The notes beneath the pieces are model-generated. The model did not search any database. It was not told where the DNA came from and was given only the letters and a program-made list of their open reading frames with translations. A stretch of 64,000 bases of DNA from Mikania micrantha (taxonomy: Eukaryota > Streptophyta > Magnoliopsida > Asterales > Asteraceae), in the NCBI GenBank assembly GCA_009363875.1, contig CM018682.1, positions 62,890,031-62,954,030 of the forward strand, in the 5' to 3' direction. The position numbers and the translations under genes were made by a program. This document shows positions 55,944-64,000 of this stretch, one piece after another; the stretch's first letter is position 1, and each line of letters opens with the position of its first letter.

Positions 55944-56079
55944 CTTAGTACAAAACCAAACTCCTGCAGATTTTAAAAAGTAGAAAGACAGATGAAACAG
56001 AACACAGAAAACTAAACAACAAGATATCGAGAAAAGCTTTGAGTTTTAGTCTTGACGGTTAAACCAAGACTAAGGACAA

Positions 56080-56092
56080 GGCTCTGATACCA
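56080..56092 (-). other. Primer binding site, initiator tRNA-Met (Sirevirus copy 2)
   Basis: The plus strand ggctctgatacca reads TGGTATCAGAGCC on the element strand, exact to the 3' end of plant initiator tRNA-Met, two bases from the 5' LTR end (56095). Confidence 0.93.
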
Positions 56093-56094
56093 AT

Positions 56095-56774
56095 TGTTGA
56101 AACAAAGACCCGGAGAGGCTGTTTAACCAGGAACACATACTTTAGACACTTGGCCAAAGCTTTGGTATTAGCTCCCTCTTAAGTTTTGCACAAAGTTATT
56201 TTCGTTGTTTAGTTTCTTGCTAGAGAAGAACATAAAGAAAGCACAAGGAATTTTGGGGGAAGTAATTCATTTTACTCATAGAATTTGGGACTTAAATACC
56301 TAACATTCAGAGATACAAGACAAGAAATAATAAGACAAATACCTGACACTGTTACAGAAACTGAATCATCAGACTAGTACAAATACAAAGTCAACAACAA
56401 CAGAAACAAGAGTCTTCAGGAGTCTTCAGGTCTTTCGAGGTTGAGGTAGTTGTGCTGAGGCTCAGTGGTTATTCTTTCGGAAGATGTTCATCGAAAGCTG
56501 ATTAAACAATCAGTTATTTAGGAATAGAGATTGTCTTCCGAATCATTTGATGTCTTCCAATGCAATGGTTGTCTTCCGAAGGTATCATGGTCATCTAATG
56601 TCTTCCGATGTAGAGAAGTTCACTGGTAGTTCTTTTTGGCGAATCTTCCGCTGTTGATCTTCCGATGTTGAAGCAGTTTTCAATCGGAAGAAAAGTATCC
56701 GCGGTTGGTCAATCCGCGGTTTATTTATTTGTCTGGCTTCAGTGGTTTTGCTCATCAGTCCTTATTTTCCAACA
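56095..56774 (-). repeat. 5' LTR of Sirevirus copy 2 (680 bp)
   Basis: On the element strand TGTTGGAAAATAAGG (56774) to ...TTTCAACA (56095), with TGTTG/CAACA ends and the primer site next to it. It contains repeated 'cttccgaa/cggaag' words at 56480-56690 and a paired 'atccgcgg' at 56697 and 56720. No second copy of this LTR is in the window. Confidence 0.88.
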
Positions 56775-56853
56775 GTATCTGTATGTATCAGTTAAATCAA
56801 AGTGGCCTAATTTATGATAACTCAAAGTGGTCTAATTTATGATAACTCAAATA
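56775..56853. other. Short gap between Sirevirus copies 2 and 3
   Basis: 79 bases between the 5' LTR of copy 2 and the 3' LTR of copy 3, made up largely of two copies of a 27-base unit 'caaagtggtctaatttatg' plus 'ataact'. This is the only non-Sirevirus sequence between the two. Confidence 0.6.
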
Positions 56854-57491
56854 TGTAGGACCAATTTGGAGCACGGAAACAACCCGGTTCCAATGGAGAT
56901 CTGCTCTACAGCCTCTGGAATAGTGCGGAATCCAATTCCAGGGTTTTCCAATCGAAACCAACAGCAACCGTGGTGATTCGAAGGTAAGAGATGAACGTTT
57001 GAATGAGAATCGAACACCACGAGCTATGAATCGAACTTGGACAGCAAGAAACTCTCAAATCTTCAGAGGTTTGACACTGGAGTACACAGGGAAGAATGAG
57101 GGTTCTCAGAAGTTGGGGTTGAAATGATTTTGAACTTGTATATATAGGCAGCTGACATTCGGCCGAATGAGAGGCCGAAACAACTCATTCGGCGAATGAC
57201 TTCTGTCGAATAGGTAATTCAGTCGAATGAGTCATTCGGCGAATGACTCATTCGCTGAATATAGACATACTCTATTCTCATTCGGCGAATGGCTTCATAC
57301 TCTAGAGTCATTCGGCCGAATGAGCAAAACTCATACTCAAATATATAATAAATCAAATCAACCAATAACATAATCATATAATCAATATTAAACATTAAGA
57401 ACAATATAGAAAGACAACTTCCATTAATATAACTTGAATTTTACATGATGAATGTTATAAAATAGAACTAGGGACATTAAGTGCATCTACA
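56854..57491 (-). repeat. 3' LTR of Sirevirus copy 3 (638 bp)
   Basis: On the element strand it runs TGTAGATGC (57491) to ...GGTCCTACA (56854), with TGTAG/CTACA inverted ends, directly after the polypurine tract. The TATA-like 'gtatatatagg' at about 57138-57148 is on the plus strand, and its inverse 'cctatatatac' is the likely promoter box. 57155-57325 is filled with the CATTCGGC-GAATG motif also found at 61075-61930. Confidence 0.8.
57155..57325. repeat. CATTCG-CGAATG palindromic motif array in the LTR of copy 3
   Basis: About eight copies of 'tcattcggcgaatga' or close variants occur in 170 bases, including the perfect palindrome tcattcggccgaatga (57309-57324). The motif lies upstream of the presumed TATA box when read on the element strand. 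See the matching arrays at 61074-61310 and 61590-61945. Confidence 0.85.
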
Positions 57492-57507
57492 AACTCCCCC
57501 TTGGACC
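57492..57507 (-). other. Terminal polypurine tract of Sirevirus copy 3
   Basis: On the element strand 'ccaagggggagttt' directly precedes the LTR start TGTAGATGC and overlaps the region just after the stop of the additional ORF (57512). It primes plus-strand DNA synthesis in LTR elements. Confidence 0.85.
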
Positions 57508-57511
57508 TAGT

Positions 57512-59983
57512 TCAACTCTTGGAAGCATCCTTCTTGAAATACTTTGCAGAGATAGCTTTCCAGTCAGCTCCAGCGTGGATCTTGAAAATGCTGCAGAGAC
57601 GGATCACTCTCATAAACTGTAATGCTTGCACCATGTCTTGAACATCAAAGAAAATCTGGTGCCTAAACAAAGCTTGGACATCTTTGTGGGATAGGTTGGT
57701 CAACCACATTGGCTCAAAAATCCTAACAGTCTCCCACTGTTTGTCCTTGCAGAGTACAATCACTGCTTCTCCAGTACGACCGTCATAATACCACCATCGG
57801 AAGCCTTCCATAAAATCTTGTCGCATCTTCCTTAGAGGAATCTTCTTCAAGACTTTAGGGGGAAGCCACTTCAGGATAACTTTGTGTTTCCGGGTGTCTC
57901 CATCAATCTCAGGAAGATAATAACGTTCAGGCTGTTGAGGTTGGAAGTTCACCCATCGCTTACGGTACTCGTACTGGATCTGTCTAGAAAACCAAGTAGA
58001 CATCCCTGAGTCTTCACTATAGAGCATCTTCAGACGAGCTAATTGATTTACTTCAAACCCAGGCAACGTCTTGAAGTCATGGGGATGCTTGAAGTAGTCT
58101 ATTCCCTTTTCTCTTTTCACTGCATAACATCCGAGGTCGTGGAAGTATGCCCAGCTAAGAATCTGACCTCCAGCTTTATAGCCTTTGGTCCTATAAACCT
58201 TCTTATGAGTAGCTGGCATCTTCTCAGTGCTCTGTCTCTTTAAGACTTCCCAATAAGCCTCCCACTCCTCTTTCCTTTTTCTCTGTTCATCGGCTTCAGA
58301 CTTGCTGACTTCGACCTGTTCTTCCAAGTATCTGACCAGAAGATCCTCTGTTTCTTGATCAAATGGTTCAGTGAATGTAGGCAGCTCATCTTCAGCCGAT
58401 GCATATTTAGGATACTCCTCATCCGTAATATCCTCCAGAATAACCTCATCTATATCATCAAAAGGTTCTGGCTCTGGCTCATCAAAAACAGGAACAGAGG
58501 TATCGTCAGTGATCACCTCATCAGGATTTAACCTGAATAGCTCAGCTATTTGTTCCTTTGAAAGGCAGTGAATGATTTCTCCCTCCTCTTTGTCGTAGCT
58601 GACTGAGTGCTGTATAATGCCTTGAGCGTCCAAAATCATAGTAAGAGTCTCGTCTAACTGACGTCTCATAGGCACAGCTTCTACTTCCTCAGTCGCTTCA
58701 GGTTCGGCTGTCTTTGAGGGAGACGAAGGAGGAGGAGCCTTTGACTTCTTGTCATTGGCCTTCTTGGACCGGATCTCAGAAGATGGAGGGGCTTGATCAT
58801 CATCTTCATCATCATCATCAGTACTGGATGACCCAGAAGACCCACTCCCAGATCCGTCCTTGTCTTCATCATCAGATTCAGCATCTTTCTCTGAATCCTC
58901 ATAATCTACCTGTTCCTCCTCAGACTCTTCTTCTTCTTCTTCTTCTTCTTCTTCTTCATCTTCCTCCTTGTCTGATTCATCGGAACGTGTTGCAGAGCCT
59001 TCAATCAGAGGAGTACTATCCTTGAGAGTGTCGATCTGATCTGCTAATCGAGCATTTTCAGTCTCTAAGGACAGTATCCTATCACTGAAATTTGTGACTG
59101 TTAGGGCTAGCTGATGATGCTCATCAATGTATTTCAGCAGCTGCTGCTCCTGTTGAGCAGACCTAGCCCTCAGATCAGCCCTTTGATCTGCAGCTTGAAT
59201 TAGCAGAGTGTCCTGCTCCTCCACTCTCTTGGTGAGCTGAGCAATAACAAGCTCTTGCTCCCTATTCTTCTTTTCCTGTTCCATACTCCTCTCCATCAAT
59301 CTGAGTACCATACTGTTCAGTGAGCCCAACTGATCAACAACTGACACAGTAGGTATAGACATATCAGCACGTGAAATGGAGGGACCAGAGAATGCAGCAG
59401 TAAATATGGGGCCCTGAGTCACCGAGGTGGTCAGAGGGGCGGTAGTGGCACGAACATGAGTTGCCCTTGACCTGGTCAGTGAAGAAGCTGAAACAGCTGC
59501 TACTGATGTAACTGTAGTTGTAGCAGCCGTTATCAGTTTTGACCTTCTCTGGAATGAGAACCTCGACCTCTTTCCTCTCCTGGCTCTGGAAGATGTAGAC
59601 AGAACAGCAGCAGTAGTAGCAGGAGCAGAAGACTGAGGAGGTGAGGGTACATCAAACTCTGGAATAAAGGAAGGATCAACAATCTCCTCTATCTCTACTT
59701 CACTCCTCTTTCTCTTCCTCATCTCCATTCTTCCTCTTTCCATCACTTTCTCAAACTCATCATCCTGAGTCTCTTCAGAATCCGAACTGTCAGCCTCACC
59801 AGCACCACCCTCACCCTCATCTTCACTTGAGTCCTCTGACTCATCACCACCTTCAGAAAAATGAGGGACTGTAGCATCAAGAGGAGCAGTCACTGTGGAG
59901 GTAGTAGTAATCAGGAAATTCAGCTCCATCAGTGAGTCAATATCTACTTCCTCCTGCAGCGAAAGAGGTGCTAACACCTGCAT
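57512..59983 (-). CDS. Additional (env-position) ORF of Sirevirus copy 3, second frame, 823 aa
   Basis: An uninterrupted 823-codon frame ending five bases before the polypurine tract. Layout: acidic Ser/Glu-rich N-terminus (residues 45-80); a basic patch 'RARRGKRSRFSFQRRSK' (about 135-150); a coiled coil (about 225-320: 'SMEQEKKNREQELVIAQLTK', 'ETENARLADQIDTLK'); a long poly-Glu/Asp stretch (about 335-400, encoded by a TTC/TTCATC repeat at 58921-58975); another acidic segment; then a compact Trp/Tyr-rich C-terminal domain (about 600-815) with 'GQILSWAYFHDLGCYAVKRE', 'WLPPKVLKKIPLRKMRQDF' and 'FRWWYYDGRTGEAVIVL'. No signal peptide or hydrophobic span is seen, so an envelope role is not supported. 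The first Met at 59983 overlaps the 357-codon frame upstream, so the true protein probably begins there. No cellular function can be assigned. Confidence 0.8.
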   Translation of the reverse strand: MQVLAPLSLQEEVDIDSLMELNFLITTTSTVTAPLDATVPHFSEGGDESEDSSEDEGEGGAGEADSSDSEETQDDEFEKVMERGRMEMRKRKRSEVEIEEIVDPSFIPEFDVPSPPQSSAPATTAAVLSTSSRARRGKRSRFSFQRRSKLITAATTTVTSVAAVSASSLTRSRATHVRATTAPLTTSVTQGPIFTAAFSGPSISRADMSIPTVSVVDQLGSLNSMVLRLMERSMEQEKKNREQELVIAQLTKRVEEQDTLLIQAADQRADLRARSAQQEQQLLKYIDEHHQLALTVTNFSDRILSLETENARLADQIDTLKDSTPLIEGSATRSDESDKEEDEEEEEEEEEEESEEEQVDYEDSEKDAESDDEDKDGSGSGSSGSSSTDDDDEDDDQAPPSSEIRSKKANDKKSKAPPPSSPSKTAEPEATEEVEAVPMRRQLDETLTMILDAQGIIQHSVSYDKEEGEIIHCLSKEQIAELFRLNPDEVITDDTSVPVFDEPEPEPFDDIDEVILEDITDEEYPKYASAEDELPTFTEPFDQETEDLLVRYLEEQVEVSKSEADEQRKRKEEWEAYWEVLKRQSTEKMPATHKKVYRTKGYKAGGQILSWAYFHDLGCYAVKREKGIDYFKHPHDFKTLPGFEVNQLARLKMLYSEDSGMSTWFSRQIQYEYRKRWVNFQPQQPERYYLPEIDGDTRKHKVILKWLPPKVLKKIPLRKMRQDFMEGFRWWYYDGRTGEAVIVLCKDKQWETVRIFEPMWLTNLSHKDVQALFRHQIFFDVQDMVQALQFMRVIRLCSIFKIHAGADWKAISAKYFKKDASKS

Positions 59984-61010
59984 CAGGAGTCACAGCATCT
60001 GTGCCTACAGTCATCATGCTCACACTTACTGAGCTAGCACCACCACCAACCATAACATCATCAGCAACCCCAGCAAAACTACCACTTGCACCAACACCAA
60101 TATCACCCTCAAAATCATCATCTCCACCATCATCTGGTACAACAATATCCTCAACATCTGAGTCAGAATCATCATGTCTCCATCTTTGACCAGCTGGTGC
60201 TCTGTAATCAGGCCTAGAGAGATGACCAAATAAAGATCTGGAAGCTGGCTTCCTCTCTTTGCCCCTGTATGACATCACCCTGTTGAGAGTGAGATCATTC
60301 ATGTGCTCCAGCTTGATAATGTCAGCATTGATCTTCGGTAGATCAGGTAACTGAGCATCGATCAACTGTTGCAGAAACCTCGGGTACATCAGAAATTTCT
60401 TGTCCCCCTTCAAAGTAACATTCTCCTTCATGTGAGTGAAGACCATCTCAGAGAAGTTGAATGGTCTGTTCAGCACAAGAGCAACAAAGGCACCTTGAAT
60501 CGTCTCTCGCATGTCGTCAAATCCACCTCTCCTGGATCCTAGACAATGAATCAGAACATGCGCAAGATACTTGAACTGATGAGACATGAAGGCTTTGTTG
60601 AGAATCCCAGCTCCAAGATCTCCCTCATACTTGCATCTCATGAAGCATCCACGGACCAAGTAACGATCTAACAGATAGGGCTGATCCGGAGAATCCTGAA
60701 AGCCACAGACTCTCCTGATGTGTTCTGCTGAGATAACCACATCATGTCCAAGAACCTTTCCCCGGATAACGGTAGGCTCAGCCTCACAGTCTATGTCAGC
60801 AGAGTCCCAGAAGTCTTGCTGATGCGAACGGTACGGGGTATGGACAGTAGAAATAGCTGTGAAGATCCTCGAACGCCTGAGAAAGGTAATGATCTCAGTG
60901 TAGTGCTTGGCGTTCGGAGTGTCAATATCCAAATGAGCGCATATGTTGTTCTTCGTCACGGACTTGTATCCAGCCATTCTGAAAAACATATTAGAACATG
61001 TTAGAACCAT
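59937..61010 (-). CDS. Additional (env-position) ORF of Sirevirus copy 3, first frame, 357 aa
   Basis: Open from the ATG at 61010; the nearby internal Met at 60977 (MAGYKSVTKNNICAHLDID) may be the true start. It has 'YTEIITFLRRSRIFTAIS' and 'SHQQDFWDSADID', which parallel the 'YNEVIDILVNSF...NQFWANS' region of the copies 1 and 2 ORFs, so all three copies carry the same ORF family. The middle holds 'AHVLIHCLGSRRGGFDDM' and 'FNFSEMVFTHMKENV', the form of the retroelement 'putative plant transposon protein' family. The C-terminus turns Asp/Gly/Ser-rich and ends at 59937, overlapping the 823-codon frame by 47 bases in a different phase. Either one indel has split a single long ORF or a frameshift is used. 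Confidence 0.78.
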   Translation of the reverse strand: MVLTCSNMFFRMAGYKSVTKNNICAHLDIDTPNAKHYTEIITFLRRSRIFTAISTVHTPYRSHQQDFWDSADIDCEAEPTVIRGKVLGHDVVISAEHIRRVCGFQDSPDQPYLLDRYLVRGCFMRCKYEGDLGAGILNKAFMSHQFKYLAHVLIHCLGSRRGGFDDMRETIQGAFVALVLNRPFNFSEMVFTHMKENVTLKGDKKFLMYPRFLQQLIDAQLPDLPKINADIIKLEHMNDLTLNRVMSYRGKERKPASRSLFGHLSRPDYRAPAGQRWRHDDSDSDVEDIVVPDDGGDDDFEGDIGVGASGSFAGVADDVMVGGGASSVSVSMMTVGTDAVTPDAGVSTSFAAGGSRY

Positions 61011-61073
61011 TCAGATAACTTGAAAAGATTGGATCAGATAAAAATTTGAACTTAGAAACAGTTCAGGTAGATT

Positions 61074-61310
61074 AGCCGAATGACAGTCAATTTTGGCGAA
61101 AGAACACATTTGCCGAATGAGTCATTCGCCGAATGAATTCCATTTGGCGAATAGAGTTCATTCGCCGAATGAGCTTCACCAACTAAGACATTCGTCGAAT
61201 GAGTGTCATTCGCCGAATGAGCTTCAACGAATGAGACATTCGTCGAATGAGAGTCATTCGCCGAATGAGACATTCGCCGAATGGCGTCATTCGGCTGAAT
61301 TTTGAAATTC
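61074..61310. repeat. CATTCGCCGAATG palindromic motif array 1 in the pol-ORF spacer of copy 3
   Basis: At least ten copies of 'cattcgccgaatga' or one-base variants ('cattcgtcgaatga', 'catttggcgaata') occur at irregular 12-30 base steps directly upstream of the additional ORF start. Both strands appear open here only because of the repeats (for example 61052-61327), so I do not call a gene. Confidence 0.88.
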
Positions 61311-61589
61311 AAACCCTTATTTATCAAAAGATCAAATCAGTTCATAAAACTTGTATCTACACTCTCAAAAACGACCGACTAACAAGTTTAAAACATGTCA
61401 AAGTTCGTTTTAAGTTCTTTTTGACCATTTATTTTAGGGGCGATTCTGTAAACCCTAAAATCCTAACAGAGGTTCGGAAATCGATGATTTCATGGCTGAA
61501 AATTGACGATATTCGATCCCCATATACCTGAAATAATGATAAGAAAGATTATCAGTGGCTGGGTGAAGATGAATCCCTAGAAAAAGAAC

Positions 61590-61945
61590 GAATGAGCAAA
61601 GATGGTATTCGGGCGAAAGGGGCACACAGTTACGGCGAAAGAGTATTTGGTCGAATGAGCTCTTTCGGCCGATAGACTGTTTATATAGTCTTGTTCATTC
61701 GCCAAAAGAGACAAGCGAAAGGTCGGTTGAAACTCAAACACATTCGTCGAATGTGATTTATGAATGAGACATTCGTCATCTCTCAATCGCCGAATGTGAA
61801 TGTCGAATGAGACATTCGACACACTTCATTCGCCGAATGAGATTTACTTAGTCTGATTGATTCGGTCGAATGACTCATTCGCAGAATGAGATCATTCGGC
61901 CGAATGAATGCAATTCACACCTCATTCGGGCGAATGAGATATTTT
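61590..61945. repeat. CATTCGCCGAATG palindromic motif array 2 in the pol-ORF spacer of copy 3
   Basis: A second, looser cluster of the same motif: 'ggtattcgggcgaaag', 'ctctttcggccgatag', 'cattcgtcgaatgtg', 'cattcgccgaatgaga', 'tcattcggccgaatga' (61892-61907). Separated from array 1 by about 280 bases without the motif (61311-61589). Confidence 0.8.
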
Positions 61946-62561
61946 AACATCCAAAACACACACTTTTTCAATATTTAACATTTTGAACATCAAAATTGTG
62001 ATATTTATGAAGATATGTCTGGTTGGTTCAGGATTCAGATGTGACAGACATCTGATTCTACAAATGATCATCTAAACTATAATTGAAAATAGAAAATCTT
62101 TTTTGTATTTTTCTGAAACAGAAATTACAACTGTACAACTAGTAACTAAAGACAAATAAGCACATGTTTTTGTGAGACATCTACTGATAAAGTAACACAA
62201 GCATCTAATCACATCACATTAGCTTCATTGAATGTTTCACCTCAAACACAATTGTATTATGATACGATTACTGATATGTTTATCCAATTTTAAACCATAC
62301 AATACACAACTACTAAACAAACTTTATGATCACTCATGTTTTCTGATCAAGCTCCCCATTTCATTTCACCATTAACGATCAAAATCAGTTTATAACTCAT
62401 TTCTGCATAACTTAATACCAGTCATCATAAATTCAATAAGATTCCAAATTTATTATCTTTTTGTATTTTTCTTGTTCTATCCAAATGGACGGCTTCAGCT
62501 AGGTTCGTCCCAGCAATATGGCACGTGTATGGAATCGAACTTAATTTGTTCAAGTATTTCT

Positions 62562-62660
62562 CAAGCTTAATACCAGCTTGCATTTATTTTTCTTCAAGCT
62601 TAATACCAGCTTGTTTTTACTTTTCTTCAAGCTTAATACCAGCTTGTTTTTCTTTTTCTT
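62562..62660 (+). repeat. 33-bp tandem repeat, three units
   Basis: 'caagcttaataccagcttg' recurs at 62562, 62595 and 62628 with T-rich spacers, an exact 33-base period; each unit holds an imperfect 'caagct...agcttg' inverted repeat. The plus-strand ORF (SSLIPACFYF repeats) is a by-product. Confidence 0.9.
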
Positions 62661-62960
62661 TAATTGAAGCCTCATTTGATTCCATGATGACCGGTGTATG
62701 CTTGATTTGAGTCAAAAACTATTTCTCACATAAGTGGTGTTATAAAACAGATTCCACAAATCAGACTTTCTAAGTTATCACAAGCTGTTTATTCATTTGT
62801 AGAGTTGGCCTATCAGTACATCACATCACAATTTTCTTGTGTGTTCAGCTTACACATTCAATTCAGCTTCTATATCATGATAGATTAATGTGTCACTTTT
62901 TCAAAGAAAGACCATCTCAATTTTAACTTTTTCAATTGTTTTTGGTTTTTCAATTAACAA

Positions 62961-62978
62961 CTATCTCCCCCTAAAAAT
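62961..62978 (-). other. Internal polypurine tract after pol, Sirevirus copy 3
   Basis: On the element strand 'gatttttagggggagatag' lies about 110 bases after the pol stop. It is as good a polypurine tract as the terminal one at 57492-57507 but lies about 5.5 kb away from the LTR, before the additional ORF. Confidence 0.6.
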
Positions 62979-63085
62979 CTAAAACAGAAAATCTTTTTGA
63001 GTGTTTGATTTAAGAAAAGAAACTAGACAAGAAAACTGAAATAAAGTAAATAAACAAAACAAACACTATCTAAGAAAAACGATGA

Positions 63086-63997
63086 TCATTTGTTTGATTC
63101 AGATGAAGGTAGGACTTCATCCTTTTGGAAAACACCATTAGCCGATAACAGATATAAAAATCTGGGTTTATCAAAAGCTTTTGTGAAAAGATCGGCTTTC
63201 TGGTGATCGGTGTGAATCTTAACAACATCGATTAATTTCTTTTCAAAACAATCACGTATGAAGTGATATTTAATGTCAATGTGTTTTGTTTTGGAGTGCT
63301 GAACAGGATTCTTAGTGACAGCTATGGCAGCAGTATTATCAACATATATAGGAGTGTTTGAAAAATGTAACCCATAGTCCCTGAGTTGCTGTTGTATCCA
63401 GATGATTTGAGAACAGCAACTAGCAGCAGCAATGTATTCAGCTTCACAGGTTGAAGTAGACACCGACGTCTGCTTCTTGCACTGCCAGGTAACTAATAGG
63501 TTTCCAAAGAACTGACATCCCGCAGATGTTGACTTGAAGTCTCTTTTGCAGCCACCATAATCAGAGTCACTGTATGCAGTGAGCTCAAAGTTATCATCAT
63601 TAGGGTACCATAAACCAAGATCCGGTGTACCCTTCAGATAACGCATAATCCTCTTGACAGCAATGAGATGGGAGACTCTTGGTTTTGATTGATACCTTGC
63701 ACACAAGCATGTGGCAAACATGATGTCTGGCCGAGAAGCAGTAAGATACATAAGAGACCCAATCATTCCTCGGTACAAAGTAGCATCAATTAACTCCCCC
63801 TTTTCATCTGGTGTAATCCCGTGATTAACAGCCAGTGGGGTACCAGCAGGCTTTGCATCAGACATACTGAACCGGCTCAGTATATCCCCAACATATTTGG
63901 TTTGATGAATGAAGATTCCTGCCTCAGACTGATCTACTTGTAATCCCAGAAAAAATTTCATCTCTCCCATTGAGCTCATCTCGAACTTCTCTTTCAT
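63086..63997 (-). CDS. pol: Sirevirus copy 3 pol, C-terminal part (RT end and RNase H), open at window edge
   Basis: 304 codons visible; the frame continues past the window end (63998-64000 is a sense codon), so the Met at 63997 is internal. Blocks: 'MGEMKFFLGLQVDQ' (end of RT, just after the YVDD box), 'SLMYLTASRPDIMFATCLCA', 'RIMRYLKGTPDLGLWYP', RNase H 'YSDSDYGGCKRDFKSTSAG' (acidic), 'EAEYIAAASCCSQIIW', 'VDNTAAIAVTKNPVQHSKTK' and 'HQKADLFTKAF'. All expected RNase H acidic residues visible here are kept and there is no stop, unlike copies 1 and 2. It degrades RNA in the RNA/DNA hybrid during reverse transcription. Confidence 0.93.
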   Translation of the reverse strand: MKEKFEMSSMGEMKFFLGLQVDQSEAGIFIHQTKYVGDILSRFSMSDAKPAGTPLAVNHGITPDEKGELIDATLYRGMIGSLMYLTASRPDIMFATCLCARYQSKPRVSHLIAVKRIMRYLKGTPDLGLWYPNDDNFELTAYSDSDYGGCKRDFKSTSAGCQFFGNLLVTWQCKKQTSVSTSTCEAEYIAAASCCSQIIWIQQQLRDYGLHFSNTPIYVDNTAAIAVTKNPVQHSKTKHIDIKYHFIRDCFEKKLIDVVKIHTDHQKADLFTKAFDKPRFLYLLSANGVFQKDEVLPSSESNK

Positions 63998-64000
63998 GAC

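Larger units (their letters stand above)
48061..56774 (-). mobile_element. Ty1/copia Sirevirus-type element, copy 2 (minus strand, 3' LTR missing)
   Basis: Minus-strand order: 5' LTR (56774-56095), primer site for tRNA-Met (56092-56080), gag (55943-53491), pol (53448-50028), spacer, and a truncated additional ORF (49031-48061). It meets copy 1 tail to tail near 48060 and neither copy has its 3' LTR. It is better preserved than copy 1: integrase is open over 349 codons and gag over 532, but it still has several frameshifts. Confidence 0.82.
61946..63085 (-). other. Spacer between pol and motif arrays, Sirevirus copy 3
   Basis: Non-coding, A/T-rich. It contains the internal polypurine tract (62961-62978) and a 33-bp tandem repeat (62562-62660). 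No ORF with a domain is present. Confidence 0.6.
56854..64000 (-). mobile_element. Ty1/copia Sirevirus-type element, copy 3 (best preserved, runs off the window)
   Basis: Minus-strand order: pol (from beyond 64000 to 63086), internal polypurine tract (62978-62961), spacer with palindromic motif arrays, additional ORF in two overlapping frames (61010-57512), terminal polypurine tract (57507-57492) and 3' LTR (57491-56854). No stop breaks the visible pol. gag, protease, integrase and the 5' LTR lie outside the window. Confidence 0.85.

Noticed and set aside
58714..59025. Plus-strand ORF rich in His/Pro/Leu
   Set aside because: Antisense shadow of the acidic stretch of the 823-codon ORF.
61052..61327. 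ORFs on both strands over the CATTCG arrays with HSAN/HSPN peptide repeats
   Set aside because: Both strands are open because the motif is palindromic and free of stops; no start context or domain.
57155..61945. CRISPR array
   Set aside because: Repeat spacing is irregular, units are palindromic and 14-16 bases, and the DNA is eukaryotic LTR element sequence.
62525..62710. Plus-strand ORF with SSLIPACFYF repeats
   Set aside because: By-product of the 33-bp tandem repeat in the Sirevirus spacer.

Overview
The window is plant nuclear DNA, almost certainly from a eudicot. The evidence is one intron-containing plant 14-3-3 gene with GT/AG splice sites, plus plant-specific retrotransposon lineages (Sirevirus-type Ty1/copia and chromovirus-type Ty3/gypsy) primed by plant initiator tRNA-Met. 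The TE style, especially copia elements with an extra ORF after pol, fits an asterid and perhaps the daisy family, but nothing here fixes the species. I recognise only one host gene; most of the remaining identifiable sequence is transposable elements, many nested and broken.

Layout. 1-1303: LTR-like sequence. 1304-8909: a decayed minus-strand Ty3/gypsy element (5' LTR 8314-8909, tRNA-Met primer site, gag remnant, PR-RT-RNase H-integrase, 3' LTR). 8980-10060: fragment of a MULE-type transposon protein ending in an OTU-like cysteine protease domain. 12487-13170: possible Helitron terminus and a tRNA-derived SINE head. 13678-14768: 3' part of a LINE. 15017-16370: the four-exon 14-3-3 gene. 16704-21290: a long-TIR DNA element carrying an inserted hAT transposon (17362-20723, perfect 8-bp target duplication). 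21372-21806: hAT-like MITE. 23316-29350: an essentially non-coding LTR element (LARD type, minus strand, tRNA-Lys primer site). 29351-34300: decayed TE and intergenic sequence.

34300-64000 is a Sirevirus cluster. Copy 1 (plus, 34300-48060) is split in its reverse transcriptase by a younger, internally deleted gypsy element (39726-44234, 5-bp target duplication with one mismatch). Copy 2 (minus, 48061-56774) meets copy 1 tail to tail, and both lack a 3' LTR. Copy 3 (minus, 56854 to beyond the window) is the best preserved: 3' LTR, polypurine tract, a long additional ORF (357 and 823 codons in overlapping frames), a spacer packed with a CATTCG-CGAATG palindromic motif, and an open pol frame running off the window edge.

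Functionally, the 14-3-3 protein is the only probable cellular product. The rest records repeated TE insertion. The most unusual material is the additional ORF of copy 3, its palindrome arrays shared with the LTR, an internal second polypurine tract, and a duplicated polypurine tract/spacer shared by the two gypsy elements.
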